A DNA stretch of 64,000 nt from Tabrizicola sp. (GCF_030694085.1 NZ_JAUXZE010000085.1:48670-112669), one strand, 5' to 3'. Shown: positions 31,934-41,287, numbered from the stretch's first letter. Made by a program: numbers and translations. Notes: generated by a model not told the origin, from the letters alone.

Positions 31934-34135
31934 TCATTTCAGTCTCATGGCGTTCAAGGACACCGTGATCGACGACAGCGACATCGCCAGGGCGGCGGCC
32001 AGCGGAGTGGCCAGCCCGACCAGCGCCAAAGGCACAGCGACGATGTTGTAGCCGCCGGAAATCAGGAAGTTCTCCACCATCCGCCGCGTGGCCTGGCGAC
32101 TGATGCGAACCGCGTCTGCGATGGGGGCAATATCCTGACCCAGCAGCACGATGTCCGAGGCAACCCGCGCGGCATCCAGCGCGGAGGCAGGGGAGATGGA
32201 GACGTGGGCCGCGGCAAGGGCTGCCGTGTCGTTCAATCCGTCTCCGACCATCAGCACCTTGCGGCCCTGCGCGGACAGCTCGGCCACGCGGGCGGCTTTC
32301 TCGGTCGGCAGGACACCCGCCTGCCAGTCGGTGATGCCAAGGCGGTCGGCCAGATCACGCACCGGGGCTGGCGCGTCGCCGGACAGAAGCTCGATCTTCA
32401 TCCCGGCGGCTTTCAGCGCCGCAACGGCCTGCTCGGCGCCGGGGCGAAGACGGTCGGTGAAGCCGAAGGCATGGGTCACGCCGTCAAGGGCAAGGTAGGT
32501 CGCCGTCGCGGCAATCGGCGATGCCCCACACCAGTCGGCGCGGCCCAGACGGACGCGGACGCCGTGAAACTGCCCCTCAATGCCCTGACCGGGGACTTCG
32601 CGAATGTCGGTGACGGCAGCCGGGTCGATGCCAGCGGCCTTAGCGCCGTCGGCCAGCGCGCGAGCCAAGGGGTGCGACGATCCAGCCGCGAGGGCCGCGG
32701 CGACGGCCACCGATACCCGCGGATGGTCGTCAAGGCCGACGGGGTCAGGCCGACCCAGGGTCAGCGTGCCGGTCTTGTCGAAGACGACCGTGTCAACTTC
32801 GGCCAGACGCTCCAGCGCGGTGCCGTGCTTGATCAGCAGGCCCTTGCGGAAAAGGCGACCGGAAGCGGAGGTTATGACCGCCGGAACCGCAAGCCCCAGT
32901 GCGCAGGGGCAGGTGATGATCAGGACGGCGGCAGAAATGTTGATCGCATAGCGCAGATCGCCGCCGGTGGCCCACATCCAGTAGCCGAAGGCGCTGAACG
33001 ACAGGATATGCACGAGCGGCGAATAGGCCTTGGCGGCCCGGTCGGCAAGGCTGGTGTAGCGGGTCTTGGCCCCTTCAGCGACGGCGACAAGGTCGGCCAT
33101 GCGGTGCAGGCTGGAATCCTTGCCGGCAGCGGTGACCTGCACTGTCAGGGGGCCGGTCAGGTTGACCTCGCCCGCGCTGACGATAGTGCCCTGCCCTGCC
33201 TGCACGGGCAGGCTTTCGCCGGTCAAGAGGCTGCGGTCCAGCTCCGACGCCCCGTGCAGGACGATACCGTCCACCGGCATCCGCGCGCCAGGGCGGACAA
33301 GGACGGTGTCGCCCGTTGCAACTGCGGCAATGGGGGTCTCGACCTCGGCGCCATCAACGAGGACGATCGCGCGGGGCACTTCCAGCGCGGCCAGTTCCTC
33401 GGCGGCGGACCGGGCGATGGCGCGGGTGCGGTGGTCGAGGTAGCGACCGAGAAGGAGGAAGAAGGCCAGCATCACCGCGGCGTCGAAATAGGCGTGGTGG
33501 CCGGACATCCAGGTCTCGTAGACCGAGATCGAGGAGGCGAGGATCAGGGCGAGGGAAATCGGGACGTCCATCCCCAGCTTGCCCAGGCGCAGGCTGGCCC
33601 AGGCGGATTTCAAGAAGGGCTGCCCGGCGAAGATCACGGTCGGCAGGGCGATGGCGCCGGAAATCCAGTGGAACAGGTCACGCGTGGCATCCTCGGCCCC
33701 GGACCAGACGGCGACGGACAAGAGCATCACGTTCATCATCGAGAAGAAAGCGACGCCAAGGCGCATCAGCAGGTCGCGGCCCTGGCGGTCGGTCTCGGTG
33801 GTGGAGAGAAGACCAGGGTCAAGTTCGTGCGCTTCCTGGCCCTGGGATTCGAGAACCTGGATCAGCTGTGCGGCGGTGACGGTGCCTTCCGCCTCGACGC
33901 TGACGCGCTTCTGGGTCAGGTTGACGCGGGCCGAGATCACCCCCGGAAGGGCCTGCAGGGCGGACTCGACCGTGGAAATGGATTGGGCGCCACCAGCGTT
34001 CGGCAGCGACAGGATGATCCGCCCGGCGCGCTCGGCCCGCAGAGCGGCGATGCGTTCGGCGGCGGGAACGACGACGCAGGCCGGGCAGGCCGAGATCTGG
34101 GCGCGGTTGGACCCGAAGTCTTCGGCCAATGCCAT
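31934..34135 (-). CDS. ccoI: Copper-exporting P1B-type ATPase CcoI
   Basis: 733 aa. N-terminal CPACVVVP and a heavy-metal-associated domain, then helices, the copper motif TCPCAL in the membrane, phosphorylation site DKTGTLTLG, and hinge MVGDGLNDTAALAAA. CcoI supplies copper for the CuB site of cbb3 oxidase. The frame extends 77 codons upstream inside ccoH; the ATG at 34135 overlaps nothing and lies one base after the ccoH stop. Confidence 0.95.
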   Translation of the reverse strand: MALAEDFGSNRAQISACPACVVVPAAERIAALRAERAGRIILSLPNAGGAQSISTVESALQALPGVISARVNLTQKRVSVEAEGTVTAAQLIQVLESQGQEAHELDPGLLSTTETDRQGRDLLMRLGVAFFSMMNVMLLSVAVWSGAEDATRDLFHWISGAIALPTVIFAGQPFLKSAWASLRLGKLGMDVPISLALILASSISVYETWMSGHHAYFDAAVMLAFFLLLGRYLDHRTRAIARSAAEELAALEVPRAIVLVDGAEVETPIAAVATGDTVLVRPGARMPVDGIVLHGASELDRSLLTGESLPVQAGQGTIVSAGEVNLTGPLTVQVTAAGKDSSLHRMADLVAVAEGAKTRYTSLADRAAKAYSPLVHILSFSAFGYWMWATGGDLRYAINISAAVLIITCPCALGLAVPAVITSASGRLFRKGLLIKHGTALERLAEVDTVVFDKTGTLTLGRPDPVGLDDHPRVSVAVAAALAAGSSHPLARALADGAKAAGIDPAAVTDIREVPGQGIEGQFHGVRVRLGRADWCGASPIAATATYLALDGVTHAFGFTDRLRPGAEQAVAALKAAGMKIELLSGDAPAPVRDLADRLGITDWQAGVLPTEKAARVAELSAQGRKVLMVGDGLNDTAALAAAHVSISPASALDAARVASDIVLLGQDIAPIADAVRISRQATRRMVENFLISGGYNIVAVPLALVGLATPLAAALAMSLSSITVSLNAMRLK

Positions 34136-34136
34136 G

Positions 34137-34589
34137 TCAGCCCCGTACGAACAGTTCGGACCGCTGCTCGAACAGCGTGCCGTCGGCAGAGCGGGCGGTG
34201 ACCTTGACCATCCACTTGCCCTGATCAAGGTCCAGAAGCGCGGTGTAGACATCCCCCGCCAGCATGAACTGGGGCCGCGCATCGGCGGCGGTCGAGGTCG
34301 TGCGGCCGACCAGAACCTCCAGGTCCTTGACCGCGATTGGCAGGCCGTCGCGGTCAAGGAAGGCAAGGTCGATCCGTCCGGCGTCGTAGCTGGGGGCGAG
34401 GGTCCAGCCCAAAGCCTCTTGCGCGGCCTTGCGGGCGTTGAACCCCTGGCTGGCGACGTAGGAGTTGTCGACCTCCAGCCCCGGGAAGGTGCTCACGGCC
34501 TTGAAGGCGAGGGTGAGGTTGACCCCGATGATCACCGCAAAGGCCGAGACGGTGATCGCCAGGACATGCTTGCCCTTGAGTTCAGTCAT
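34137..34589 (-). CDS. ccoH: cbb3 oxidase assembly protein CcoH (FixH)
   Basis: 150 aa. One N-terminal helix (HVLAITVSAFAVIIGVNLTLAF) anchors a periplasmic FixH domain with the conserved VDNSYVASQGFN. It stabilises the oxidase during assembly. Its ATG overlaps the ccoG stop by 8 bases. Confidence 0.93.
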   Translation of the reverse strand: MTELKGKHVLAITVSAFAVIIGVNLTLAFKAVSTFPGLEVDNSYVASQGFNARKAAQEALGWTLAPSYDAGRIDLAFLDRDGLPIAVKDLEVLVGRTTSTAADARPQFMLAGDVYTALLDLDQGKWMVKVTARSADGTLFEQRSELFVRG

Positions 34590-36012
34590 CGTCGTCTTCC
34601 TTTTCCTTGCCGTTGAAGATCGTATCATGGTGGACGCGGTTCGTCGTGCCCAGTTCCTCGACCCAGAGGCGGACGTCGGAGCGGTCCTCAACCGCAGCAC
34701 GGGTGCCGGCGGCGGCGGTCAGGTAGACCCGCTGCGACATCGTCTCGTTCGCAGGCACGGTAACGGTCAGGCCGTCGCGGCCTTCCAGCCCGAGGGTGAC
34801 GAAGGCGTCAGAGGTCACGGCGATGGTGAACTGGGCGTCTTCCCCGTGCATGTTGCGCAGCCGGATGTCGTAGGCGTTGCGGATCGACCCGTCAGAAAGG
34901 GTGACGAAGGTCGGGTTCCTGACCGGGGTCACGTTCATGTCGATGGGCGAGCGCAGGAAAAGTGCCACGATCAGGCCGATCCCGACCCCGGCCCAAAGGA
35001 CGGTGTAAAGCATGGTGCGGACACGGAAGACGTGGCTCCAGACCGACTTCGGCGTCTTGCCCTCCCGCTCGCTCACTTCGTCGGTCAGGGCAAGGTAGCC
35101 GATCAGGTCGCGCGGCTTGCCGATCCTGTCCATCACGTCGTTGCAGGCGTCGATGCACAGCCCACAGGTGATGCAGGCCATCTGCTGACCGTTCCTGATG
35201 TCGATACCCATTGGGCAGACGTTGACACAGGCCATGCAGTCGATGCAGTCGCCTGCGCCTTCGGTGCCCAGCTTGCCGCGCGGTTCGCCCCGCCAGTCGC
35301 GGTAGCCGATGGTCAGCGTGTCCTCGTCCATCATCGCGGCCTGGATGCGGGGCCAGGGGCAGGCGTAGATGCAGATCTGCTCGCGCGCAAAGCCACCGAA
35401 GAAGAAGGTGGTCAGCGTCAGGATCAGCATGGTGATGTAGGCGACCGGATGGGCCTGCCCGGTGACGAGGTCGCGCAGCAGTGTGGGCGCGTCGGTGAAG
35501 TAGAAGATCCAGGCACCGCCGGTCGCGAGGCCGATCAGGAACCAGACCGACCACTTGACCGCTGTCTTGCGGATCTTCTCGCCGTTCCATTTCTGGTGAT
35601 GCAGACGGATACGGGCGTTGCGGTCGCCCTCGATCCATCGTTCGACCAGGATGAAAAGGTCGGTCCAGACCGTCTGCGGGCAGGCGTAGCCGCACCAGAC
35701 GCGGCCGGCGGCCGAGGTGAAGAGGAAAAGCCCGAGCCCCGCCATGATGAGAAGGCCCGCGACGAAGTAGAATTCGTGCGGCCAGATCTCGATCATGAAG
35801 AAGAAGAAACGGCGGTTCCCGAGGTCGACCAACACAGCCTGGTCGGGAAGCGACGGTCCCCGGTCCCAGCGCAGCCAGGGGGTCAGGTAGTAGATCCCGA
35901 GGGTGATCCCCATGATCCACCACTTGAGCGTGCGGAAGGTGCCCTTCACCCGGCGCGGAAAGACGGGTTCACGCGCGGCGTAAAGGCTGGGCGGGGAATC
36001 GGGAGTGTCCAC
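34582..36012 (-). CDS. ccoG: cbb3 oxidase accessory protein CcoG (cupric reductase)
   Basis: 476 aa. Several membrane helices, CYACPQTVW, CIYACPW and a ferredoxin domain with CIDCMACVNVCP and CITCGLCIDACN for two [4Fe-4S] clusters, then an Ig-like C-terminal domain. CcoG reduces Cu(II) for the oxidase. The start is taken as GTG at 36012 (VDTPDSPPSLYAAREP), because GGAG lies five bases before it and homologues begin there; the upstream frame is non-homologous. An FNR box lies 59 bases upstream. Confidence 0.94.
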   Translation of the reverse strand: MDTPDSPPSLYAAREPVFPRRVKGTFRTLKWWIMGITLGIYYLTPWLRWDRGPSLPDQAVLVDLGNRRFFFFMIEIWPHEFYFVAGLLIMAGLGLFLFTSAAGRVWCGYACPQTVWTDLFILVERWIEGDRNARIRLHHQKWNGEKIRKTAVKWSVWFLIGLATGGAWIFYFTDAPTLLRDLVTGQAHPVAYITMLILTLTTFFFGGFAREQICIYACPWPRIQAAMMDEDTLTIGYRDWRGEPRGKLGTEGAGDCIDCMACVNVCPMGIDIRNGQQMACITCGLCIDACNDVMDRIGKPRDLIGYLALTDEVSEREGKTPKSVWSHVFRVRTMLYTVLWAGVGIGLIVALFLRSPIDMNVTPVRNPTFVTLSDGSIRNAYDIRLRNMHGEDAQFTIAVTSDAFVTLGLEGRDGLTVTVPANETMSQRVYLTAAAGTRAAVEDRSDVRLWVEELGTTNRVHHDTIFNGKEKEDDDD

Positions 36013-36017
36013 GGTGG
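36006..36017 (+). repeat. Copy of the TGTCCACGGTGG repeat at the ccoG start
   Basis: The 12-mer spans the ccoG GTG start codon and the bases just before it; here the palindrome is not extended. Confidence 0.45.
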
Positions 36018-36070
36018 CTCCTTGGGCGCAGGTCTTGGTTCTGCAATCGGGCATTTGCGGGTCGCGGGCC

Positions 36071-36084
36071 TTGACCTGCATCAA
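36071..36084. promoter_or_regulatory. FNR-type box upstream of ccoGHIS
   Basis: TTGACCTGCATCAA, 59 bases before the ccoG start; half-sites TTGAC and ATCAA, close to the FnrL consensus TTGAT-N4-ATCAA. Confidence 0.7.
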
Positions 36085-36198
36085 TAGCGGCAATCCCCCG
36101 ACCGACTGAATGCGGCATTGCAGCGCAAATCGGCGTGAACAGCGACAGGAACCTTGCCCCGGGGATCGAGTTTCGCAAAGGCAGCGCAGGGGGAAACC

Positions 36199-36715
36199 AT
36201 GAACGCGCGAGACCGAAGACCTTTCCGCCGCCGAAATCGGCGCACTGGCGCATCTTTACCTCGGCGAGGTCTATCGCAGCACGGTGTGGCGGACGCGGCT
36301 GGACACCACGACGAACTGGGCCGTGGTCACGCTGGGCGTGGCCTTGTCGATCACCTATTCCTCGCCCGAGGCCTCACCCCTGCCCCTGGTGCTGGTAGGC
36401 GAGCTGATCCTGCTGTTCCTGACGCTGGAGGCCCGGCGTTACCGCTTCTTCAACGTCTGGCGCGCCAGCGCGTGCTGGATCGAACGGCATTTCTTCGTGC
36501 CGATGCTGACGGAGGCCGAGGATGCAGTCGGACGCGACTGGCGCGGGACGCTGGCCGAGGATTACCGCCTGCCGCAGTATCACGTCAGTCTTGGTGTCGC
36601 CGTCGCGCGGCGGGTCAGGGCGCCCCCCGCGCGGCGCGCACGTCCGAGGTGTTTTGCGTCCCGCACGCAAAACGCCGAGACAAAAGGTCTTCGCGCCGAA
36701 TGGCGCTCTATCTGA
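36199..36715 (+). pseudogene. DUF2270 membrane protein, frameshifted and truncated
   Basis: The frame opening at ATG 36199 (MNARD...) loses homology at once, while another frame from 36203 reads TRETEDLSAAEIGALAHLYL, then GEVYRSTVWRTRLD and on through the two helices of DUF2270. One inserted base near 36209 would restore a normal N terminus. Past YHVSLGVAVARRVR (about 36618) the family sequence stops and a GC-rich unrelated tail runs to 36715, so the C-terminal half with its last helices is missing. A remnant protein from GTG 36284 is possible but unlikely to work. I compare with remembered family sequences, not an alignment. Confidence 0.65.
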
Positions 36716-36737
36716 AAGCCGCCCCGGTCCGGCGCGG

Positions 36738-36770
36738 CGAAAAAAGAAGGGGGCCCGAGGACCCCCTTCA
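36738..36770 (-). terminator. Terminator of ccoNOQP
   Basis: Minus strand GAAGGGGG/CCCCCTTC stem with loop TCCTCGGG, then TTTTTTCG; about 20 bases past the ccoP stop. Confidence 0.85.
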
Positions 36771-36788
36771 GTCACAAGGGAAAAGGGA

Positions 36789-37664
36789 TCACTCCCCACC
36801 ACCGCGGCTGTGGACATAGAAGGACACAGCGCGGATTTCGTCCTCGGACAGCCGCTCGTTCCAGTTGGGCATCACGCCGAACCGGGCCTTGGTCACCGTC
36901 TCGATGATCTTCTCGCGCGACCCGCCGTACAGCCAGATCTCGTCGGTCAGCCTGGGTGCACCCTGAGTCCGGTCGCCGGAGCCGTCTTCCATATGGCATG
37001 CGGCGCAGTTGTCGGCGTAGAGGACAGCCCCTTCCGCCGCCAGGGCGGCGTCATGGCCTTGCCCGGAAATGGCCAGCACATGCTCGGTCACCTGGGCAAT
37101 CTGGGTTTCGTCCAGGATGCCGTCCAGACCGAACTTCGGCATTTCGGAATAGCGGGCGTCCGGGTCAGTGGTGTTGCGGATGCCGTGAGTGATGGTGAGA
37201 TGGATGTCCTCCATCGTGCCGCCCCAGAGCCAGTCGTCGTCCAGGAGGTTCGGATAACCCTTGCCCTCGAACCCCGCAGCGCCGGACCCGTGGCAGGTCG
37301 TGCAGTTGGTGCGGAAGACGGCCGCGCCCGCCCGTTCGGCATAGGCCGCAAGTTCGGGGTCGGCACCGATGGCGGTCAGGTCAGCTGCGACCAGCTTTTC
37401 CTTGATCGCCGCGTTGGCCGCATCGACCGCCCCGATCTCGACCGCCACGTCGGCGCGGGTCGAGGCCCCCAGCAGCCCGGGGGTTGCCTGAGTGATCAGC
37501 GGCCAGGCCGGGTAGGCGATGGTATAGCCGATCCCCCAGACGATCGTGGCGTAGAACACCCAGACCCACCAGCGCGGCAGCGGGTTGTTGTATTCCTCGA
37601 TGCCGTCCCAGCTGTGGCCGGTCGTTTCCACCTGCCGCTGTTCTTTCTTGATTGGCTTGGCCAT
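36789..37664 (-). CDS. ccoP: cbb3 oxidase dihaem subunit CcoP
   Basis: 291 aa. Conserved N terminus WDGIEEYNNPLPRWWVWVFYATIVW with the anchoring helix, then two haem c sites, CTTCH at 121-125 and CAACH at 220-224, each with a downstream methionine-bearing segment. It passes electrons from cytochrome c to CcoO and CcoN. ATG is 5 bases after the ccoQ stop with AGGAGGCC-like purines. Confidence 0.97.
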   Translation of the reverse strand: MAKPIKKEQRQVETTGHSWDGIEEYNNPLPRWWVWVFYATIVWGIGYTIAYPAWPLITQATPGLLGASTRADVAVEIGAVDAANAAIKEKLVAADLTAIGADPELAAYAERAGAAVFRTNCTTCHGSGAAGFEGKGYPNLLDDDWLWGGTMEDIHLTITHGIRNTTDPDARYSEMPKFGLDGILDETQIAQVTEHVLAISGQGHDAALAAEGAVLYADNCAACHMEDGSGDRTQGAPRLTDEIWLYGGSREKIIETVTKARFGVMPNWNERLSEDEIRAVSFYVHSRGGGE

Positions 37665-37667
37665 GGC

Positions 37668-37865
37668 TCAGGCCTCCTTACGCGGTTGGGCAGGGTCATC
37701 CGCCGCAGGACGGTCGTCGTTGCGGAAGATCGAGCTTGCGACGTCCTGGTGCATCGCGCGTGACCCTGGGCGGAAAGCCCAGACACAAAGCGCCAGGAAG
37801 CCAAGGGTCATCGCCAGAAGGAACCAGCTGTCGGCCAGGTGGCGGAGGAAGGAATAGGTTTCCAT
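37668..37865 (-). CDS. ccoQ: cbb3 oxidase small subunit CcoQ
   Basis: 65 aa: METYSFLRHLADSWFLLAMTLGFLALCVWAFRPGSR, one helix and the FRPG turn of CcoQ, then a hydrophilic tail. CcoQ stabilises the complex. Starts 11 bases after ccoO. Confidence 0.93.
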   Translation of the reverse strand: METYSFLRHLADSWFLLAMTLGFLALCVWAFRPGSRAMHQDVASSIFRNDDRPAADDPAQPRKEA

Positions 37866-37876
37866 CTTTGCGCTCC

Positions 37877-38620
37877 TTACCGGTTCGCCACGGGGGTGTA
37901 GGTCGAGAAGTCGACCATCGTGCCCAGGACCTGCATATAGGCAATCAGCGCATCCATCTCGGTCAGTTCGGGCTGGCCGTCGAAGTTGCGCACGTTGACC
38001 GGGGTGCCGAAGGCGGTCTCGCCATAACGCGCCTCCAGCCCCGAGCTGTCTCCCAAGGGGTCGGCCTGGGCGGTGAAGTCGGCCAGCGCGCTTTCCACCA
38101 TCTCGTCGGTGTAGGGCACGCCGGTCATCCGGTTCGTCGCCACGGTGTCCTGGATGTATTTCCCGTCGATGATGGTATTGGCCAGGAACCCGTAGGGCGG
38201 CATCACCGATTCCGGGACCACGGACTTCGCGTTGGTGAAGTGGTCCTGGTGCCATTCGTCCGAGTAACGGCCACCGACGCGGGCCAGGTCCGGCCCGGTG
38301 CGCTTGGACCCCCACTGGAAGGGCCGGTCGTACATCGACTCGGCTGCCAGCGAGTAGTGGCCGTAGCGTTCGACCTCGTCCCGCATCGGGCGGATCATCT
38401 GGCTGTGGCAGCCATAGCAGCCCTCGCGGATGTAGATGTTCCGCCCGGCCAGTTCGAGCGGGGTGTAGGGACGCATCCCCTCCACCTTCTCGATGGTGTT
38501 TTCCAGGTAGAACAGGGGCACGATCTGCACGATCCCGCCGATGGTCACGACCAGAAGGCTGAGGATCATCAGCAGGGTCGCGTTGGTCTCGATGACCTTG
38601 TGCTTGTCGAGAAAAGCCAT
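37877..38620 (-). CDS. ccoO: cbb3 oxidase monohaem subunit CcoO
   Basis: 247 aa. N-terminal helix, then haem c motif CYGCH at 68-72 inside REGCYGCHSQMIRP, and GSKRTGPDLARVGGRYSDEWH, all standard for CcoO. It links CcoP to the catalytic subunit. Starts 12 bases after ccoN. Confidence 0.97.
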   Translation of the reverse strand: MAFLDKHKVIETNATLLMILSLLVVTIGGIVQIVPLFYLENTIEKVEGMRPYTPLELAGRNIYIREGCYGCHSQMIRPMRDEVERYGHYSLAAESMYDRPFQWGSKRTGPDLARVGGRYSDEWHQDHFTNAKSVVPESVMPPYGFLANTIIDGKYIQDTVATNRMTGVPYTDEMVESALADFTAQADPLGDSSGLEARYGETAFGTPVNVRNFDGQPELTEMDALIAYMQVLGTMVDFSTYTPVANR

Positions 38621-38632
38621 GTTTGCGTTTCC

Positions 38633-40231
38633 TTATTCTGCCGGAACGGCGGAGTTCTGGGTGACGCGTGCGGGTTGCGCACGCACCGTCATCCAGAGGT
38701 TCCAGCACATGATCAGCGCACCCGTCAGGAACAGCCCGCCACCGGCAGCCCGCACCACGTACATCGGGAACTTCGCGGCCACCGTGTCGGCGAAGGCGTT
38801 CACGAGGAACCCGTTCGCGTCGACTTCACGCCACATCAGGCCTTCCATGATGCCCGTGACCCACATGGCCGAGGCGTAAAGGACGATCCCGATGGTCGCG
38901 AGCCAGAAGTGCCAGCTGACGAGTTTGAGGGAATAGAGGCCCTCGCGGTTCCACAGGCGCGGCACCAGGTAGTAAAGGACGCCGAAGGTGATCATCCCGT
39001 TCCAGCCCAAGGCGCCGGAGTGGACGTGGCCGATGGTCCAGTCGGTGTAGTGCGACAGGCTGTTGACGGCCTTGATCGACATCATCGGGCCTTCGAAGGT
39101 CGACATGCCGTAAAAGCCGATGGACACCACCATCATGCGGATGATCGGGTCGGTGCGCAGCTTGTCCCAGGCGCCCGACAGCGTCATCAGCCCGTTGATC
39201 ATGCCGCCCCACGAGGGCATCCACAGGATCACCGAGAAGACCATGCCCAGGGTCGAGGCCCAGTCCGGCAGCGCGGTGTAGTGCAGGTGGTGCGGACCGG
39301 CCCAGATGTAAAGGAAGATCAAGGCCCAGAAGTGGATGATCGACAGCTTGTAGCTGAAGACGGGGCGTTCGGCCTGTTTCGGGACGAAGTAGTACATCAT
39401 CCCCAGGAAGCCTGCGGTCAGGAAGAAGCCGACGGCGTTATGGCCGTACCACCACTGCACCATCGCATCCTGCACGCCGCTATAAAGCTGGACCTGCGCG
39501 CTTCCGAAGATGGAAACCGGAATCGCGGCGTTGTTCACCAGGTGAAGCATCGCCACGGTCAGGATCATCGACAGAAGGAACCAGTTCGCCACATAGATGT
39601 GGGGCTCCTTCCGCTTGAAGAGGGTGCCCATGAAGGCGATCAGGAAGGCGACCCAGACCACGGTGATCAGGATGTCGACGTACCAGACGGGTTCGGCATA
39701 TTCCTTGCCCTGGCTCGCGCCAAGCACATAGCCCGTGGCCGCCAGCACGATGACCAGCTGCCAGCCCCAGAACACGAACCAGCCCAGCGAGCCGCCAAAA
39801 AGGCGCGCCGCGCTGGTGCGCTGGACGATGTAGAAGGACGACATGATCAGCGCGTTGCCACCGAAGGCGAAGATCACCGCGCTGGTGTGCAAGGGCCGCA
39901 GGCGGCCAAAGTTGCCGTAACCCTGCAGAAACTCGAAGTTCAACTGCGGGAAGGCGAGCTGCAGCGCGATGACCACCCCCACCAGAAAGCCGACGGCCCC
40001 CCAGAAGGCGGTGGCAATCGCTCCGGCGCGGATGACATCGTCGAAGTATTCGTGTTGCAGGTTCGGTCTCGGATCTCCTGCCGAGCGCAGCACCCACAGA
40101 AAGGCGATGCCTGCGGCAAGCATCACGGTGATCGCATTGACCTGGTAAGCCAGGTCATGAGCGTAGTTGGCCGCGATCGCGGCGCAGACCGCGACGAGGC
40201 CTAGCCCTGCCAGTTTCAAGTAATCCCACAT
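38633..40231 (-). CDS. ccoN: cbb3 cytochrome c oxidase catalytic subunit CcoN
   Basis: 532 aa, 12 helices. Haem and CuB ligand regions are visible: GRLRPLHTSAVIFAFGG (low-spin haem histidine), WWYGHNAVGFFLTAGFLG (CuB histidine with the covalent tyrosine neighbourhood), and HHLHYTALPDW. The high-affinity oxidase reduces O2 in microaerobic respiration. The frame extends 41 codons upstream, but MWDYLKLAGLG is the natural start. First gene of ccoNOQP, with an FNR box 110 bases upstream. Confidence 0.97.
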   Translation of the reverse strand: MWDYLKLAGLGLVAVCAAIAANYAHDLAYQVNAITVMLAAGIAFLWVLRSAGDPRPNLQHEYFDDVIRAGAIATAFWGAVGFLVGVVIALQLAFPQLNFEFLQGYGNFGRLRPLHTSAVIFAFGGNALIMSSFYIVQRTSAARLFGGSLGWFVFWGWQLVIVLAATGYVLGASQGKEYAEPVWYVDILITVVWVAFLIAFMGTLFKRKEPHIYVANWFLLSMILTVAMLHLVNNAAIPVSIFGSAQVQLYSGVQDAMVQWWYGHNAVGFFLTAGFLGMMYYFVPKQAERPVFSYKLSIIHFWALIFLYIWAGPHHLHYTALPDWASTLGMVFSVILWMPSWGGMINGLMTLSGAWDKLRTDPIIRMMVVSIGFYGMSTFEGPMMSIKAVNSLSHYTDWTIGHVHSGALGWNGMITFGVLYYLVPRLWNREGLYSLKLVSWHFWLATIGIVLYASAMWVTGIMEGLMWREVDANGFLVNAFADTVAAKFPMYVVRAAGGGLFLTGALIMCWNLWMTVRAQPARVTQNSAVPAE

Positions 40232-40340
40232 GGTTGCGTCCCTTCGTCCTGTTTGCGCGCTTCGCCCGCCCGCATTGATTCGGGGCAACGAGCGCACTTT
40301 TCGGCAGGTTGACTTCTGCAGCGCAGCGGAGTCTGCCGCC

Positions 40341-40354
40341 TTGATCTGGGTCAA
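40341..40354. promoter_or_regulatory. FNR-type box for ccoNOQP
   Basis: TTGATCTGGGTCAA, half-sites TTGAT and GTCAA, 110 bases upstream of ccoN in the divergent ccoN/usp region. Confidence 0.75.
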
Positions 40355-40372
40355 CCGGGGTTCTGGGCCGCA

Positions 40373-40386
40373 TTGACCTCTGTCAA
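40373..40386. promoter_or_regulatory. Second FNR/CRP-type box, for the stress protein gene
   Basis: TTGACCTCTGTCAA, perfect TTGAC/GTCAA dyad, 55 bases upstream of the divergent usp ATG and 18 bases from the first box. Confidence 0.65.
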
Positions 40387-40441
40387 GGCGCGTCGGTCAG
40401 GATGCAGCATGATGGGCCATCACCTTAAAGGGAGACCCATC

Positions 40442-41287
40442 ATGGCCTACAAATCGCTTCTGACCATTGCCGCCTCGCCCGAGGGTGTGCCGGGCACCGT
40501 GACTGCGGCAGCGCAGCTTGCGCAGGCGATGGACGCGCATCTGGATGCGCTGGCGGTCGGAGTGGACCGGACGCAGATCGGCTATTCCTATGTGGGGTCG
40601 GGTGCCGTGGTGATCGCTGCGGCGATGGACCGCGCCGAGGCGGAAGCGCGCGAGGCGGAAGCCGCGCTGAACGCCGCCATCGGGGCGCAGACGTCGACGC
40701 TTCGATTCTCGGTCGAATCGGTAGTGACCCAGTTGGGCGCGCTGACCGATGTGGTGGCGTCCCGGGCGCGCTATTCCGATCTGGTGGTCCTGCCCCTGCC
40801 CTATGGCAAATCGCGTGGTATCGAGGACGAGGCGGTGACCGAGGCGGCCCTTTTCGAAGGCATGGCGCCGGTGCTGATCGTGCCGCCGTCAGGCATGCGG
40901 ACGGCCGTGCCGAAGCGGATCATCGTCGCATGGAATCAAAGCCGCGAGGCGCTGGTCGCCGCCCGGCGCGCGATGCCGTTCCTGAAGCGAGCCGAACTGG
41001 TGCAGATCGTCGTCGTCGATCCGCCCGCCCACGGACCGGAACGGTCCGACCCCGGTGGCCTGCTGTGCCAGCTTCTGGTCCGGCATGGGGTAAAGGCCGA
41101 GGTCACGGTCCTCGCGCGCACCCTGCCCCGCGTGTCCGAGGTGCTGGCCCGACAGGTGCGAGATGTCGATGCCGAGCTTCTGGTGATGGGGGCTTACGGC
41201 CATTCGCGCTTCCGCGAGGCGATCCTGGGCGGGGCGACGCGCGACATGCTGGAACGCGCGGAAGTGCCGGTCTTCCTGGCGCACTGA
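40442..41287 (+). CDS. Tandem universal stress protein
   Basis: 281 aa with two UspA domains; the second keeps an ATP-loop-like MGAYGHSRFREAILGGATRDMLERAEVPVFLAH, while the first is degenerate. ATG preceded by AAAGGGAGA. It shares a regulatory region with ccoN and an FNR-type box, so it is probably made under low oxygen. Genes of this kind commonly flank cbb3 loci in the group. Confidence 0.9.
   Translation: MAYKSLLTIAASPEGVPGTVTAAAQLAQAMDAHLDALAVGVDRTQIGYSYVGSGAVVIAAAMDRAEAEAREAEAALNAAIGAQTSTLRFSVESVVTQLGALTDVVASRARYSDLVVLPLPYGKSRGIEDEAVTEAALFEGMAPVLIVPPSGMRTAVPKRIIVAWNQSREALVAARRAMPFLKRAELVQIVVVDPPAHGPERSDPGGLLCQLLVRHGVKAEVTVLARTLPRVSEVLARQVRDVDAELLVMGAYGHSRFREAILGGATRDMLERAEVPVFLAH

Noticed and set aside
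31901..34201. 766-codon open frame antisense to ccoI
   Set aside because: Shadow of ccoI; no motifs, Gly/Arg-rich composition.
37652..40204. 850-codon open frame antisense to ccoNOQP
   Set aside because: The minus strand encodes four well-known proteins here. Long antisense frames are expected in GC-rich coding DNA, and the translation is a low-complexity H/D/R/G mix without homology.
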